Of a DNA stretch of 45,879 nt, positions 30,404-39,937 are shown one piece after another. Numbering within the stretch: position 1 is the first letter of the stretch; every line of letters begins with the position of its first letter. The position numbers were made by a program, and so were the translations under genes. Origin of the DNA: Magnetospirillum sp. (GTDB taxonomy: Bacteria > Pseudomonadota > Alphaproteobacteria > Rhodospirillales > Magnetospirillaceae); assembly GCA_016212565.1 (NCBI GenBank), contig JACRFY010000219.1, positions 1 to 45,879 of the forward strand, read 5' to 3'. The notes beneath the pieces are model-generated. The model ran no database searches, was not told where the DNA came from, and saw only the letters and a list, made by a program, of their open reading frames with translations.

Positions 30404-31732
30404 GTCCAGCCACGAGCCAAGATCGACCCGCGCCCGCTCGGCATAGAGGCGCTTGCGCTCCCGGCCCTTGACGCGCTTGCCGTTGGCATCGCGCTCGGGT
30501 GGCGGGGGGAACAGGCCGAAATTGACATTCATCGGCTGGTAGGTCTCGGGATTGCCGAGGCCTGTGACGTGGCCCAGCAGGGCGCCCATCGCCGTGGTCA
30601 ATGGGGGCGCCACCGGCGTTCGCCCCAGCCGCTCGGCGGCGGCGAAGCGGCCGGCAAGCAGGCCGATGGCCGCACTCTCGACATAGCCTTCACACCCGGT
30701 AAGCTGGCCGGCGAGGCGCAACCTCATGTGATGTCTTAGTCGAAGGACGGGATCCAATACCTTGGGACCATTGACGAAAGTGTTGCGGTGAAGTCCACCT
30801 AAGCGGGCAAATTCCGCGGCGCTGAGGCCGGGGATGAGGCGGAAGATTCTGGCCTGTTCGCCATGCCTCAACTTGGTTTGGAAGCCAACCATGTTGTAAA
30901 GGCTGCCCAACGCATTGTCCTGGCGCAGTTGCACCACCGCGTGCGGCTTGGGACCGTTGGGATTGGTGAGGCCCACCGGTTTCATCGGGCCGAAGGCTAG
31001 GGTCTCGCGACCGCGGGCAGCCATCACCTCGATGGGCAGGCAGCCTTCGAAGTAGGGGGTGTCCTTCTCCCACTCGTGGTAGGACGTGGTCTCCGCGGCC
31101 AGCAGCGAATCGATGAAGGTCTCGTATTCGTCCCGCGACAGCGGGCAGTTGATGTAGTCGGATCCCTGACCCTTGTCGTAGCGCGATTGGAACCACGCCT
31201 TCGAAAAGTCGATGCTGTCCTTGTGGACGATCGGGGCGATGGCGTCGAAGAACGCCAGACTGTCCTCGCCGGTGACGCCGCGGAGCGCGTCCGCCAGGGC
31301 TGGCGAGGTCAGAGGGCCGGAGGCGATGATCACCGAGTCCCAGTCCTCAGGGGGCAGGCCGGCGATTTCCTCGCGGACGATGGTAACGGCCGGGTGAGCC
31401 GCCAGGGCGGCTTCGACAGCGGCCGAGAAGCCCTCGCGGTCCACCGCCAAGGCCCCGCCGGCCGGCACCCGATGGGCATCGGCCTGAGCGAGGATCAGCG
31501 AACCCGCCCGGCGCATCTCCTCGTGCAGGAGGCCGACGGCGTTGGCGTCGGCATCGTCCGAGCGCAGCGAGTTCGAGCATACCAACTCGGCCAAGCCGGC
31601 GCCTTGATGGGCAGGAGTGGGGCGGTGAGGCCGCATCTCGTGGAGGACGACGGGAACGCCGGTTTGGGCGAGTTGCCAAGCAGCCTCGCAACCGGCCAAG
31701 CCGCCGCCGATGATGTGGACGGGAGTGGTCAT
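30380..31732 (-). CDS. trmFO: Methylenetetrahydrofolate-tRNA-(uracil-5-)-methyltransferase
   Basis: [68 protein letters not shown] and [13 protein letters not shown]. Confidence 0.95.
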   Translation of the reverse strand: MTTPVHIIGGGLAGCEAAWQLAQTGVPVVLHEMRPHRPTPAHQGAGLAELVCSNSLRSDDADANAVGLLHEEMRRAGSLILAQADAHRVPAGGALAVDREGFSAAVEAALAAHPAVTIVREEIAGLPPEDWDSVIIASGPLTSPALADALRGVTGEDSLAFFDAIAPIVHKDSIDFSKAWFQSRYDKGQGSDYINCPLSRDEYETFIDSLLAAETTSYHEWEKDTPYFEGCLPIEVMAARGRETLAFGPMKPVGLTNPNGPKPHAVVQLRQDNALGSLYNMVGFQTKLRHGEQARIFRLIPGLSAAEFARLGGLHRNTFVNGPKVLDPVLRLRHHMRLRLAGQLTGCEGYVESAAIGLLAGRFAAAERLGRTPVAPPLTTAMGALLGHVTGLGNPETYQPMNVNFGLFPPPPERDANGKRVKGRERKRLYAERARVDLGSWLDSGGGLGA

Positions 31733-31800
31733 GAACCACCACATAAGGCTCCGCCGGACCGCTGTCCAGGTGATTGCGCCACCCCATATGCGGGGACGAG

Positions 31801-32547
31801 ATGCACGGATCCTTCCTCCACGTCGCCACGCAGGCTCTATCGCGACTCCGGCTGACAATCCGGCGGACATTGCCGCCGCGAATCGCCGGCTTTGATCTCG
31901 CGGGAACCTCGCTGTTTCGCTACCGTTTGGGGGGCGACTACCATGATTTCCTTCCCGGAAAAAGCGGCGACGCGGTAACGGTGGTTGTGGGGGACGTCGC
32001 CGGCCACGATGGTGCCGCGGCGGCGTTGATGGCAATGGTGCGGGGCCGACTGCGCGCCGGGGGCATTGCGCCGGGTCGCCTGGCGCCTCTGATGGCGGTC
32101 CTCAATCGCGAACTGGCCGATCGGGCGAGCGGCGGTCGCTTCATGACCCTGTTCTTGTCGGTCCTGACCGCCGAGACCCGCAGCATTCATTGGGTCAGTG
32201 CCGGGCACGGGCCGGTGCTGTCCTACGATCCGGGAGAGGATCATTTCCGCGAGATTCCCGGCCAGGATATCCCCCTGGGCATCGACCGCCATTGGCGCTT
32301 TCATGAGCAGGCTCACCGCGGATGGTCGGATGGCGCGCTGTTGGTGGTGGGCACCGACGGGATCACCGAAGCCCGCAATCCCGGTGGCGAGATGTATGGC
32401 CTCGAACGCCTGTTGCAGGCGGTTCGCATCCACTGCCGGCGGTCGGCGGCGGAAATCGTTGCAGCAGTCATGGCCGACCAGGCCGCATTCCGTGGTGGCC
32501 GGCCCCAGGGCGACGACGTCACCCTGGTGGTGGTCAAGGCAGTGTAG
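31801..32547 (+). CDS. PP2C-type SpoIIE/RsbU-like serine phosphatase
   Basis: [73 protein letters not shown] and [10 protein letters not shown]. Confidence 0.85.
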   Translation: MHGSFLHVATQALSRLRLTIRRTLPPRIAGFDLAGTSLFRYRLGGDYHDFLPGKSGDAVTVVVGDVAGHDGAAAALMAMVRGRLRAGGIAPGRLAPLMAVLNRELADRASGGRFMTLFLSVLTAETRSIHWVSAGHGPVLSYDPGEDHFREIPGQDIPLGIDRHWRFHEQAHRGWSDGALLVVGTDGITEARNPGGEMYGLERLLQAVRIHCRRSAAEIVAAVMADQAAFRGGRPQGDDVTLVVVKAV

Positions 32548-32550
32548 TCG

Positions 32551-32787
32551 TCAGGCCTTCTGCTGGACCTGCGTTACCCAAGACAGGCTGGAAGCGCCGA
32601 GCGGATTGCCGGTGACCGGAGCGCCCTGCGCCGCCTTGTCGGTCGAGCCCTTCTCGGACAATGGTCCGAACCCGTAGCTCGAGAATGCAGAGGCGGCACC
32701 GCGCTGGGTGGGGCGAGTGGAGTGGTCATCGCGCTCGTCCTTGCGATTGAGCAGCAGGTGAGCGGGTGTGGCGGCAACGGGGGTCAT
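32551..32787 (-). CDS. Small hypothetical protein
   Basis: 78-aa ORF MTPVAATPAHLLLNRKDERDDHSTRPTQRGAASAFSSYGFGPLSEKG...; start at 32787 chosen over the longer alternative. Stops 3 bp beyond the convergent phosphatase stop. Confidence 0.4.
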   Translation of the reverse strand: MTPVAATPAHLLLNRKDERDDHSTRPTQRGAASAFSSYGFGPLSEKGSTDKAAQGAPVTGNPLGASSLSWVTQVQQKA

Positions 32788-32995
32788 GGCCGATAACTCC
32801 TGGGCGAAGGTGCACAAACCCTAGCAGGAACCGTGCCAACTCTGGAATCCGCACGTTGCCACGCGCTATTGCATAGGGTGGGCAAGAGCTGCCGGGAAGG
32901 ACGGGACACGGGCGGGCGCGAAAGGCCATTTCTTCCCGGCGTCGCTTGGGGTATAGACGGGATTCAGCCACCCAAACGAGTGGGGTCTCCTGCCT

Positions 32996-33412
32996 ATGGC
33001 CGTCAAATACTACGTGGTCGGCGGCGAATATGCCGACATCAGCTTCCAGAGCATTGCCCCCGGTCACCATGAGGAGCGTTTCGGTCCCTTTGCCGAGCAC
33101 GAAGCCCACGAATGCTGGCGAGCCCTGACCGGCAAGACGGTCGACAACGCCATGATCCGCTACTTCATTCGCGCTGCGGACGAGGCGGCCTCGGAGGACT
33201 GGTATGTGGTGGGCGGCGAATATGCCGACACCGAGTTCCAACGCATTGCCGATGGTCGTGCCCTGCAGATTTGCGGACCCTTCATTCGCAAGGCCGCACT
33301 GGACAAATGGCGCGAACTGACCGGCAAAACGGTCGATTCAGCGCTGACCCGCTTCGATCTGTGCACGGCCGAGGAACTGGAGATCAAGAAGGCGGGAACT
33401 GGGGCGCGCTAG
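32996..33412 (+). CDS. DUF4170-like protein with two tandem domain copies
   Basis: Repeats YYVVGGEYADISFQ...ALTGKTVDNAMIRYFIRAADE and WYVVGGEYADTEFQ...ELTGKTVDSALTRFDLCTAEE. Confidence 0.7.
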   Translation: MAVKYYVVGGEYADISFQSIAPGHHEERFGPFAEHEAHECWRALTGKTVDNAMIRYFIRAADEAASEDWYVVGGEYADTEFQRIADGRALQICGPFIRKAALDKWRELTGKTVDSALTRFDLCTAEELEIKKAGTGAR

Positions 33413-33474
33413 ACAGGATCCGCCATTCAGGGTATCTCCCTGTGCAACGCAATATGAGCAAGTGGAGATACTCC

Positions 33475-33801
33475 ATGTCCCACCGCCTGCACGCCTTCGT
33501 CTGTACCCAGAGCCGGCCGGAAGGCCATCCCCGCGGTTGCTGCACCAGCCGCGGCGGCGGGCAGCCTTTGTTCGACCGCCTGATGCAGAACATGATGAGC
33601 AAAAATTTGTGGGACCAAGGCATTAGCATCGCCCAGTCGAGCTGCCTTGGTTTTTGTGGCTATGGTCCGGTGATGGTGATCTACCCCGAGGGAATTTGGT
33701 ACCAACCGACCAAGGCGGAAGATATCGACGAGATCGTCGACACCCATTTTGTAGGTGGCAAGGTCGTCGAGCGGCTGCGGGTCAGCCCGGTGAAGAAGTA
33801 G
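33475..33801 (+). CDS. Thioredoxin-like [2Fe-2S] ferredoxin (Shethna type)
   Basis: FVCTQSRPEGHPRGCCTSRGG ... SSCLGFCGYGPVMVIYPEGIWYQ ligand pattern. Start at 33475 chosen downstream of GTGGAGAT. Confidence 0.85.
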   Translation: MSHRLHAFVCTQSRPEGHPRGCCTSRGGGQPLFDRLMQNMMSKNLWDQGISIAQSSCLGFCGYGPVMVIYPEGIWYQPTKAEDIDEIVDTHFVGGKVVERLRVSPVKK

Positions 33802-33818
33802 GGGCGGGGCCGGGGAGA

Positions 33819-34193
33819 TTACCCCGGCCTTTCCACCAGCAATGTTCGGATCAGTCCGAAGAAAACCGCGGGGGCGCCGGTCCCTTCGTACATCCAGCCA
33901 AGATGGGTATCGCACCCGCGGCACAAGGCCACACGCCACAAATAGCCGCGAAACCAGGTGAACTGCCCCGACGCCGATCCCACGGCAACGACCCCGGGTG
34001 CATCGGCGAAACACGCGACGCGAAAGATCACTCCGGCCGGATTGAACAATACATGCTCATGGTCCCCGCCCATGCGCAGCGCCCAGCTCGTGCGCGTGAC
34101 GAATTGGCCGCAACGGATGCAATAATAGGCGACGCTATCGCCCTTCTCGGCGAGGCTGCTGTCGATGTCGATGGAAAGGGCATCCCGGGGCAT
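33819..34193 (-). CDS. CULT-domain (bacterial cereblon-like) protein
   Basis: YYCIRCGQFVTRTSWALRMGGDHEHVLFNPAGVIFRVACF...SGQFTWFRGYLWRVALCRGCDTHLGWMYEG: two CxxC zinc knuckles and three aromatic-cage Trp residues in the CULT arrangement. Confidence 0.8.
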   Translation of the reverse strand: MPRDALSIDIDSSLAEKGDSVAYYCIRCGQFVTRTSWALRMGGDHEHVLFNPAGVIFRVACFADAPGVVAVGSASGQFTWFRGYLWRVALCRGCDTHLGWMYEGTGAPAVFFGLIRTLLVERPG

Positions 34194-34255
34194 GGGGCGT
34201 TGTCAAACAGGCGTATCGGGTTGGATAGAGAAATTGGGAGGAGCGCTTGGCGGTT

Positions 34256-35932
34256 TCAATCGGAGCCGTAATACAATTGTCCGTCCCGCCACACGCTGGT
34301 CGATGAGAGCCATGGCGTCAGGATGTCTCCCGGCTGTGTGGCGGTTCCCGGTCGCATCGCCTTCCCGAACAACCATCCCTGGCCATAGCGAACGCCGAGC
34401 GACTTCAGCAGCGCTTCCGTAGGGGCGTCCTCGACGTATTCGGCCGTGGTGGCAATGCCGAGTTCGTGGCACAGCCCGGCAATGGCCCGCAGGAAGGCGC
34501 GTTTCTCGCGGCTGGCCGTGGCGCCGGTGACGAACCGGCCATCGATCTTGACGTGATCGACCTGCAATTCCTGCAAATACTGAAGCGCTGCAGCACCGGC
34601 GCCGAAATCGTCGAGGCAGACGACAAACCCTTGGGCACGAATTTCCTGCAGAACGGCGTTCACCGCGGCGAAATTGGTAATGGCCGCCGATTCGGTGAGT
34701 TCAAACAACAATCGACCGGGCAGCCCCGCCGCCGGTCCCTTCAGCATCTGCCGCAACCGACCCACCGTCTTGGGGTCGGATAAGGAGCGGCCCGACAGAT
34801 TGACCGCAAAGCGCAGGCTGGGATGAGCGGCTCGGGCTGTTTGTACCGCCCGCCAGCATACCGCCAGGTCGAGTTCTCCGACCATGCCGGTATCCTCGGC
34901 GAACACCACGGTATCGTAGGGCGAGCGGTCTTCGCTGTCGACGAAGCGAACCAGACATTCGAAGTGGTGGATGCTGTGGTCGGTAAGGTCGACGATCGGC
35001 TGAAATAACAAATCGAAGCGGCCCTGGGCGATGGCCTCGCGAACGCTTCCCATGTCGCGCACCGTTGCGGAAAGGCGGACTTGAAGATTATCGGTTGAAA
35101 AGGCCTCGCCGCGCCCTGCGGCGCCGTCGGTAACAAAGCGGTTCAAGGTATAGGCCAACGCGTGAGCGGCGTCCGGTCCCGCGATGTCGGCGACATCCAG
35201 GACCAGGGTGCCGACGTTGGCTTCAGGTGGCGGGACCTTGACGGTGCGGGCCGCCTCGGCAATGGCGCCCTCGAAGTCGGCGGCACCGATGCCGACCGGA
35301 TGGATAACACCGTATTTGCTGTCCGACAACTGACCGGCGGCGTCGCCATCGACCGACAGCTCGCGAAGACGGCTGCCCAGCGAGGCAACAAACCCATCGG
35401 CGGGCTCAGGGCCGGCTTTGCGGCGCAGATCGTCCATGCCGGGGAGGTCGAGCAGGGTCATATGCAGTGGCTCGCCCTCATGGCGACCCGCGAGCTCGGT
35501 GGCGACGGCCTGGAATCCCTCTTTATCGTGCAGGCCGCTGCGGGCGTTGCGGTGCCGCGGCGTGCATTGACAGGCGGCGTGGCCGAGCACCACCAGCAGG
35601 CGGTCGTTGCGGTCGGGATGGCGATATCCCGACATCGTCACCGGGACCCGCTTGCCGTCGCTACGCACGACCTGAAGGACGACGTTACGTACGCGGTTTC
35701 CGGTGGCCATGCGGCCGATCGCTTTGAACAATCGGGGGTAATCGGCCGGTTCAATCAACGTCGCGAGATTGACGCCGGTCATCAGCCGTGCCGGACGTCC
35801 CAACAACGACATCGAGGCCCCGACGGCGAAGGTAACCGACGCCATGCCATCGACCTCAAGAAGCAGATCCGCAGCGGCGAAGGCGAACGCGACATAGACT
35901 CCGTTTCGCCCGGACAGGTACTCCGTACTCAT
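34256..35932 (-). CDS. EAL-domain cyclic-di-GMP phosphodiesterase-like protein with N-terminal PAS-like region
   Basis: FQPIVDLTDHSIHHFECLVRF, FAVNLSGRSL, LFELTESAAI, CLDDFGAG, VKIDGRFV and GQGWLFGKAM. Confidence 0.85.
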   Translation of the reverse strand: MSTEYLSGRNGVYVAFAFAAADLLLEVDGMASVTFAVGASMSLLGRPARLMTGVNLATLIEPADYPRLFKAIGRMATGNRVRNVVLQVVRSDGKRVPVTMSGYRHPDRNDRLLVVLGHAACQCTPRHRNARSGLHDKEGFQAVATELAGRHEGEPLHMTLLDLPGMDDLRRKAGPEPADGFVASLGSRLRELSVDGDAAGQLSDSKYGVIHPVGIGAADFEGAIAEAARTVKVPPPEANVGTLVLDVADIAGPDAAHALAYTLNRFVTDGAAGRGEAFSTDNLQVRLSATVRDMGSVREAIAQGRFDLLFQPIVDLTDHSIHHFECLVRFVDSEDRSPYDTVVFAEDTGMVGELDLAVCWRAVQTARAAHPSLRFAVNLSGRSLSDPKTVGRLRQMLKGPAAGLPGRLLFELTESAAITNFAAVNAVLQEIRAQGFVVCLDDFGAGAAALQYLQELQVDHVKIDGRFVTGATASREKRAFLRAIAGLCHELGIATTAEYVEDAPTEALLKSLGVRYGQGWLFGKAMRPGTATQPGDILTPWLSSTSVWRDGQLYYGSD

Positions 35933-36128
35933 GCCGCATTCCCACGTGGACCGTCCCTATATGCGCACAAGGTAACAGAACGACCAATACGGGGCGACCG
36001 GATTCCATTAGGCCTTCAGGGCTGGGCCGGGCATTGCGGGCAAGTAGGCTCACCCTGGCGCTATCGCTGCGGACGCTGGTGAGGGGAAGGAATACGGGTT
36101 TCAGGTGGCGAAGGCCGCAGCCCTGCTT

Positions 36129-36353
36129 TTACTGACCGGGGGTCCGGCAGATGGTCTTGATCGGACCGCGCACTTTACCGGACATTTCGGCGATCTTGCG
36201 GTCCTGTGCCTCGATGAGCCATTTGGCCGGTCCATCGCCGTCAGGCCCCAGCAGTTCAACGCTGAAAATCTTACGATTGGAACTCAAGGTTCCGTCTTCG
36301 TATATGACGTCGAACAACACATAGGTGTTGTCGGTCGCCTTCTTGCGGGCCAT
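36129..36353 (-). CDS. Small hypothetical protein
   Basis: MARKKATDNTYVLFDVIYEDGTLSSNRKIFSVELLGPDGDGPAKWLIEAQDRKIAEMSGKVRGPIKTI, protein-like composition. Confidence 0.5.
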   Translation of the reverse strand: MARKKATDNTYVLFDVIYEDGTLSSNRKIFSVELLGPDGDGPAKWLIEAQDRKIAEMSGKVRGPIKTICRTPGQ

Positions 36354-36414
36354 CAGTGTCTCCATTGGCAGTTCGCGGAGCGCCACATCGGCCAGGCCCC
36401 CCGCCACGGGGGCC

Positions 36415-36702
36415 TCAGCCGTGATCGTCTTTGCTCTCTACCCCCGGCTCCAGCGCGGTGTCGGGCTGGATTGGCAAGCCGTGATGGGCTCCTTCGCCCT
36501 CATCGACAGCAGCGACGGTGCTGGGATCGCTCCCCCGCGTGTCTCGTCCGCCGGTCCGCGGGCGGCAGGCAACGTAGACTATCCCACGATGAGCGCGGCA
36601 CCATGGGCCACCGCCCAGAGCGGGAACATCGCACCATGTTGCGGTGCCGTCGCGGACGTCGCCGTAGATCCAGCGGCAGCAATTATCGGCGGGCTTATCC
36701 AT
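36415..36702 (-). CDS. GcrA C-terminal-domain-like small protein
   Basis: NCCRWIYGDVRDGTATWCDVPALGGGPWCRAHRGIVYVACRPR matches the C-x-W...GD...C...P...G..WC..H...VY pattern of the GcrA C-terminus; no N-terminal GcrA HTH in the ORF. Confidence 0.55.
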   Translation of the reverse strand: MDKPADNCCRWIYGDVRDGTATWCDVPALGGGPWCRAHRGIVYVACRPRTGGRDTRGSDPSTVAAVDEGEGAHHGLPIQPDTALEPGVESKDDHG

Positions 36703-36803
36703 GAGCCGCCCTCGATGCTCGGGGGTCGGATCGTTTCCAACCTGCCGATGCGGTACGTTGTGATGCCAAGTGAAGCCCGCGGGTTGCGGCATTCGGCTTT
36801 GGC

Positions 36804-36837
36804 AGAAAAGAAATGCGCCGGTTTTGGCCGGCGCATT
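36804..36837 (-). terminator. Rho-independent terminator for the first csp gene
   Basis: Perfect 10-bp stem AATGCGCCGG/CCGGCGCATT followed on the minus strand by TCTTTTC. Confidence 0.8.
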
Positions 36838-36855
36838 CCCCGAGACGTACGATTA

Positions 36856-37062
36856 TCAACCCGCGCGCAGATTGACCGCAGCCATCTTGCCAGTGCGTCC
36901 CTTCTCCACCTCGTAGGAGAGCTTCTGGCCCTCGCCGAGGTTGCTCATGCCAGCGCGCTCGACGGCAGAGATGTGAACGAAGACATCGGCCGAACCATCG
37001 TCAGGCTGAATGAAGCCGAAACCCTTGGTGCTGTTGAACCATTTCACGGTGCCAGTGGACAT
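36856..37062 (-). CDS. Cold-shock protein, CspA family (copy 1)
   Basis: [41 protein letters not shown]1/RNP2 motifs. Confidence 0.95.
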   Translation of the reverse strand: MSTGTVKWFNSTKGFGFIQPDDGSADVFVHISAVERAGMSNLGEGQKLSYEVEKGRTGKMAAVNLRAG

Positions 37063-37183
37063 AGTTTCTCCAACGCTGGCGTTGCCACGCACGAAAGTAT
37101 GCGGAGCATCAAATCAGTTGTGGGGAGCGTCCAGGATTGCACCCGTATCCGGGCTTGTCGTGGGAATAGCCCAAACAATTCGA
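37063..37183 (-). promoter_or_regulatory. Conserved 5' leader of csp copy 1
   Basis: Shares long identical blocks with the leader of csp copy 2, e.g. CATCAAATCAGTTG, GTCCAGGATTGC and TTGTCGTGGGAA-AGCCCAA. Confidence 0.65.
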
Positions 37184-37441
37184 CGGGGGAATTCTGCACC
37201 TGCGGGGCGGATTTTGCAAGTGCGAAATTGTATGTGTTCCAAGACCGGGGCGCGGGATCTCTCCTCGCCATCGGGTTCTGCCCCTATATACGGTATGCAT
37301 GACCTGAGCTAGGGTCCCGCCGTGGGCCAGTCGCCCACAATGTGGGGCGATTGGATGGTTGGCTTCCGCGCACTTGGTCATACCATTTTCTCTTCCGTAT
37401 GATATGAATTCGAGCGTCCGAACGGACGAAGAAAGGGGTGC

Positions 37442-38824
37442 ATGGACAGCGAAGCAATTCTTGCCGCCACGATGGCCGAGGCTTTCGACAGCATCGATCT
37501 CGCTGTGGTCGTCCTTGATGCCGAGTTCCATATTGTCTTCGTCAACGATGGCTATCGGCGCCTATTCGATCTCGACGAGCAGGTTTGCCGGGCCGGGGCC
37601 AATTTCGTCGATGTGGTGTGGATCCTTACCGATCGAGGCGAATTCGGTGCCGGTGATGTTGCCAGCATCGTCACCGAGCGGCTATTGCCGATTCGAGAAC
37701 GGCAAAAGGTCTGCCTTGTTCGGGCGCGGCCGGACGGCCGCATCCTGGAAGAGATTGGGGCGCCTCTGGCCAGTGGTGGCTATACGTACAGTTTTTCCGA
37801 TGTCACCCTTCGCCGCCAGGCTTCCGAACGGCTGAAGGCCGCCAACCGGGCCACGGTCCAGGCTCTGGCCGACTTGGCTGAATTCCGCGATAACGACACC
37901 GGGGACCATGTTGTGCGGGTCGCCCGACTGACCCACGAAATCACTCGCACTCTCGACCAGACCGGGGCCTTTTCGGCCGAAATCACGCCGGAATTCCGGG
38001 CTCAAATCGGAGTTGCCAGCATTCTTCACGATGTCGGCAAGGTGGCGATCAGCGACGAAATTCTTCGCAAGCCTGCCGCGCTCGATGCGGCTGAACGGCT
38101 GATGATGCAGGAGCACTCGGCGGCCGGGGCTGCCATCCTGGGCAAGGCATTGATCTTGGCTCCGGACAGCACATATCTGCGTGCCGCATCCGCTATCGCC
38201 CGCCACCACCACGAGCGCTATGACGGCGGCGGCTATCCCGACGGGCTGGCAGGGGATAAGATCCCGCTGGCGGCAAGAATTGTCGCTGTTGCCGATGTAT
38301 TTGATGCGCTCATCAGTAGCAGGCCGTACAAGCAGTCCTGGACCGAAGATGAGGCCGCCGCTTATCTTGCATCGCAGGCCGGGCGGCAGTTCGACCCCAC
38401 CGTCATCGAAGCGGCTCTTACGGTATTGGAGGAACGCAAGCAGACGCCGGTGATACGGTGGACGGAGGCGATGAGCGTGGGCAATCCGGTCCTCGACCGC
38501 GACCATCGCATCCTCATCGGTCTAGTCAATCAAATGAGCCTGCCGGCAAATCGCGAGGATCGGGAAGTGCTGGAGTTCGTGCTCGACGAACTTCTCGACT
38601 ACACCATCGCTCACTTTGCTCGCGAAGAGGAACACATGCGCCGGGTCAAGTTTTCCGGCGGCCAGAGGCATGAGGAAATTCATCGCGCTTTGACGTCCCA
38701 ACTGGTCGCCATCCGCGCGGATTTCATGACCGGAAAGGGAAATATCGGTGACGAGGTTGCCGATTTCGTCGCGGCTTGGCTGCGCAATCATATCCTGGAG
38801 GAGGATCGTCGCTACACCCTGTGA
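37442..38824 (+). CDS. PAS - HD-GYP - bacteriohemerythrin protein (candidate O2/NO-responsive c-di-GMP phosphodiesterase)
   Basis: PAS-like N-terminus; HDVGKVAISDEIL and RHHHERYDGGGYPDGLAGDKIPLAARIVAVADVFDALISSRPYK; hemerythrin motifs LDRDHRILIGLVN, HFAREEEHM, RHEEIH and HILEED. Confidence 0.9.
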   Translation: MDSEAILAATMAEAFDSIDLAVVVLDAEFHIVFVNDGYRRLFDLDEQVCRAGANFVDVVWILTDRGEFGAGDVASIVTERLLPIRERQKVCLVRARPDGRILEEIGAPLASGGYTYSFSDVTLRRQASERLKAANRATVQALADLAEFRDNDTGDHVVRVARLTHEITRTLDQTGAFSAEITPEFRAQIGVASILHDVGKVAISDEILRKPAALDAAERLMMQEHSAAGAAILGKALILAPDSTYLRAASAIARHHHERYDGGGYPDGLAGDKIPLAARIVAVADVFDALISSRPYKQSWTEDEAAAYLASQAGRQFDPTVIEAALTVLEERKQTPVIRWTEAMSVGNPVLDRDHRILIGLVNQMSLPANREDREVLEFVLDELLDYTIAHFAREEEHMRRVKFSGGQRHEEIHRALTSQLVAIRADFMTGKGNIGDEVADFVAAWLRNHILEEDRRYTL

Positions 38825-39702
38825 TCCGGCTTCGGCCAGCGGCGGTGAAGCCAGAGCCATTGCCCCGGGTTTTCTCGCACCCATGACTCAACGACAGCAT
38901 TGATGCGGGTCATCATTTCGAGCACGTCGCGATGGTGGTCGCCGCTGTTCGGCAGTGGGATTGGTGGTTCGATGACGGCGCGAAAGCGAACCCCAGGCAG
39001 TCGTTCGATCCGCCCGGCGACGACGGGGCAGTGGAATCTCAATGCCAGTTGAGCGACCGCCGGGGCGGTCATCGCATCGCGGCCCATGAAGGGAACGGCA
39101 ATCCCGTCATTCATCTTCTGGTCGACCAAGACGCCGAGGTGTCCCCCGTTCCGCATGACGGCGAGGACTTTGCGAGCCCCGCGAGATCCCTTGGCGATGA
39201 CGCTATCGGCGGAAACGCCCCGAGCCGCACGGAAGAGCCGCTCGATCCACGGATTGTTGGCGGCGCGGTAGACGACATGAACCGGCAGGCCAAGGCGCTC
39301 GGCCAACGGACCGGACAGCTCCCAGCCACCGAAATGGGCCCCGATCAGGATGCCAGGCAAGCCGTCATCGCGAAGGGCGATCACGTGCTCGGCGCCGATG
39401 ATTTCGAGCCGTTCGGCGGCGATGCGCTTCAGATGGGGGAATTCACCGGCCAAGCGGCCAAAGTTGTCCCAGACGGAAAGCACAATCTGCTCAATCTCGG
39501 CGCTGCCCTTCTCGGGGAAGGCCAAAAGCAGATTGCGCCTTGCGACGGTACTGACCTTGAGAAGGGGGCCCACCTTGCGGGCGAACCACCCCCCAAAGGC
39601 TGACGCCATTTCCACGGGAAGGGCTGCGAACATCAGCCAGCCGGCGAAGGCTGCCACGGCTTCGATCGCGTGGCGAACCGTGCCGATGATCGATGGTCGC
39701 AT
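38812..39702 (-). CDS. LpxL/HtrB-like lipid A acyltransferase family protein
   Basis: GILIGAHFGGWELSGPLAERLGLPVHVVYRAANNPWIERLF, LVDQKMNDGIAVPFMGRDAMTAPAVAQLAL and PGQWLWLHRRWP. Confidence 0.85.
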   Translation of the reverse strand: MRPSIIGTVRHAIEAVAAFAGWLMFAALPVEMASAFGGWFARKVGPLLKVSTVARRNLLLAFPEKGSAEIEQIVLSVWDNFGRLAGEFPHLKRIAAERLEIIGAEHVIALRDDGLPGILIGAHFGGWELSGPLAERLGLPVHVVYRAANNPWIERLFRAARGVSADSVIAKGSRGARKVLAVMRNGGHLGVLVDQKMNDGIAVPFMGRDAMTAPAVAQLALRFHCPVVAGRIERLPGVRFRAVIEPPIPLPNSGDHHRDVLEMMTRINAVVESWVRENPGQWLWLHRRWPKPDHRV

Positions 39703-39730
39703 CCGAATTCCTCCCGCGGAGAGCGGGCGA

Positions 39731-39937
39731 TCAGATGGTGCGCAGGTTGATCGCCGCCATCTTGCCGGTCCGGCCCTGCTCGAGCTCGTAGGAGAGCTTC
39801 TGCCCCTCAGCCAAGTTGCTGAGGCCGGCGCGCTCGACCGCCGAGATGTGAACGAACACATCGGCCGAACCGTCGTCGGGTTGAATAAAGCCGAAACCCT
39901 TGGTGCTATTAAACCATTTCACGGTGCCAGTGGACAT
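39731..39937 (-). CDS. Cold-shock protein, CspA family (copy 2)
   Basis: [66 protein letters not shown], nearly identical to copy 1. Confidence 0.95.
   Translation of the reverse strand: MSTGTVKWFNSTKGFGFIQPDDGSADVFVHISAVERAGLSNLAEGQKLSYELEQGRTGKMAAINLRTI

Noticed and set aside
37109-37531. 140-aa minus-strand ORF upstream of csp copy 1
   Set aside because: Overlaps the csp leader, which is conserved as nucleotides rather than protein, and the HD-GYP start; the translation has no domain features.
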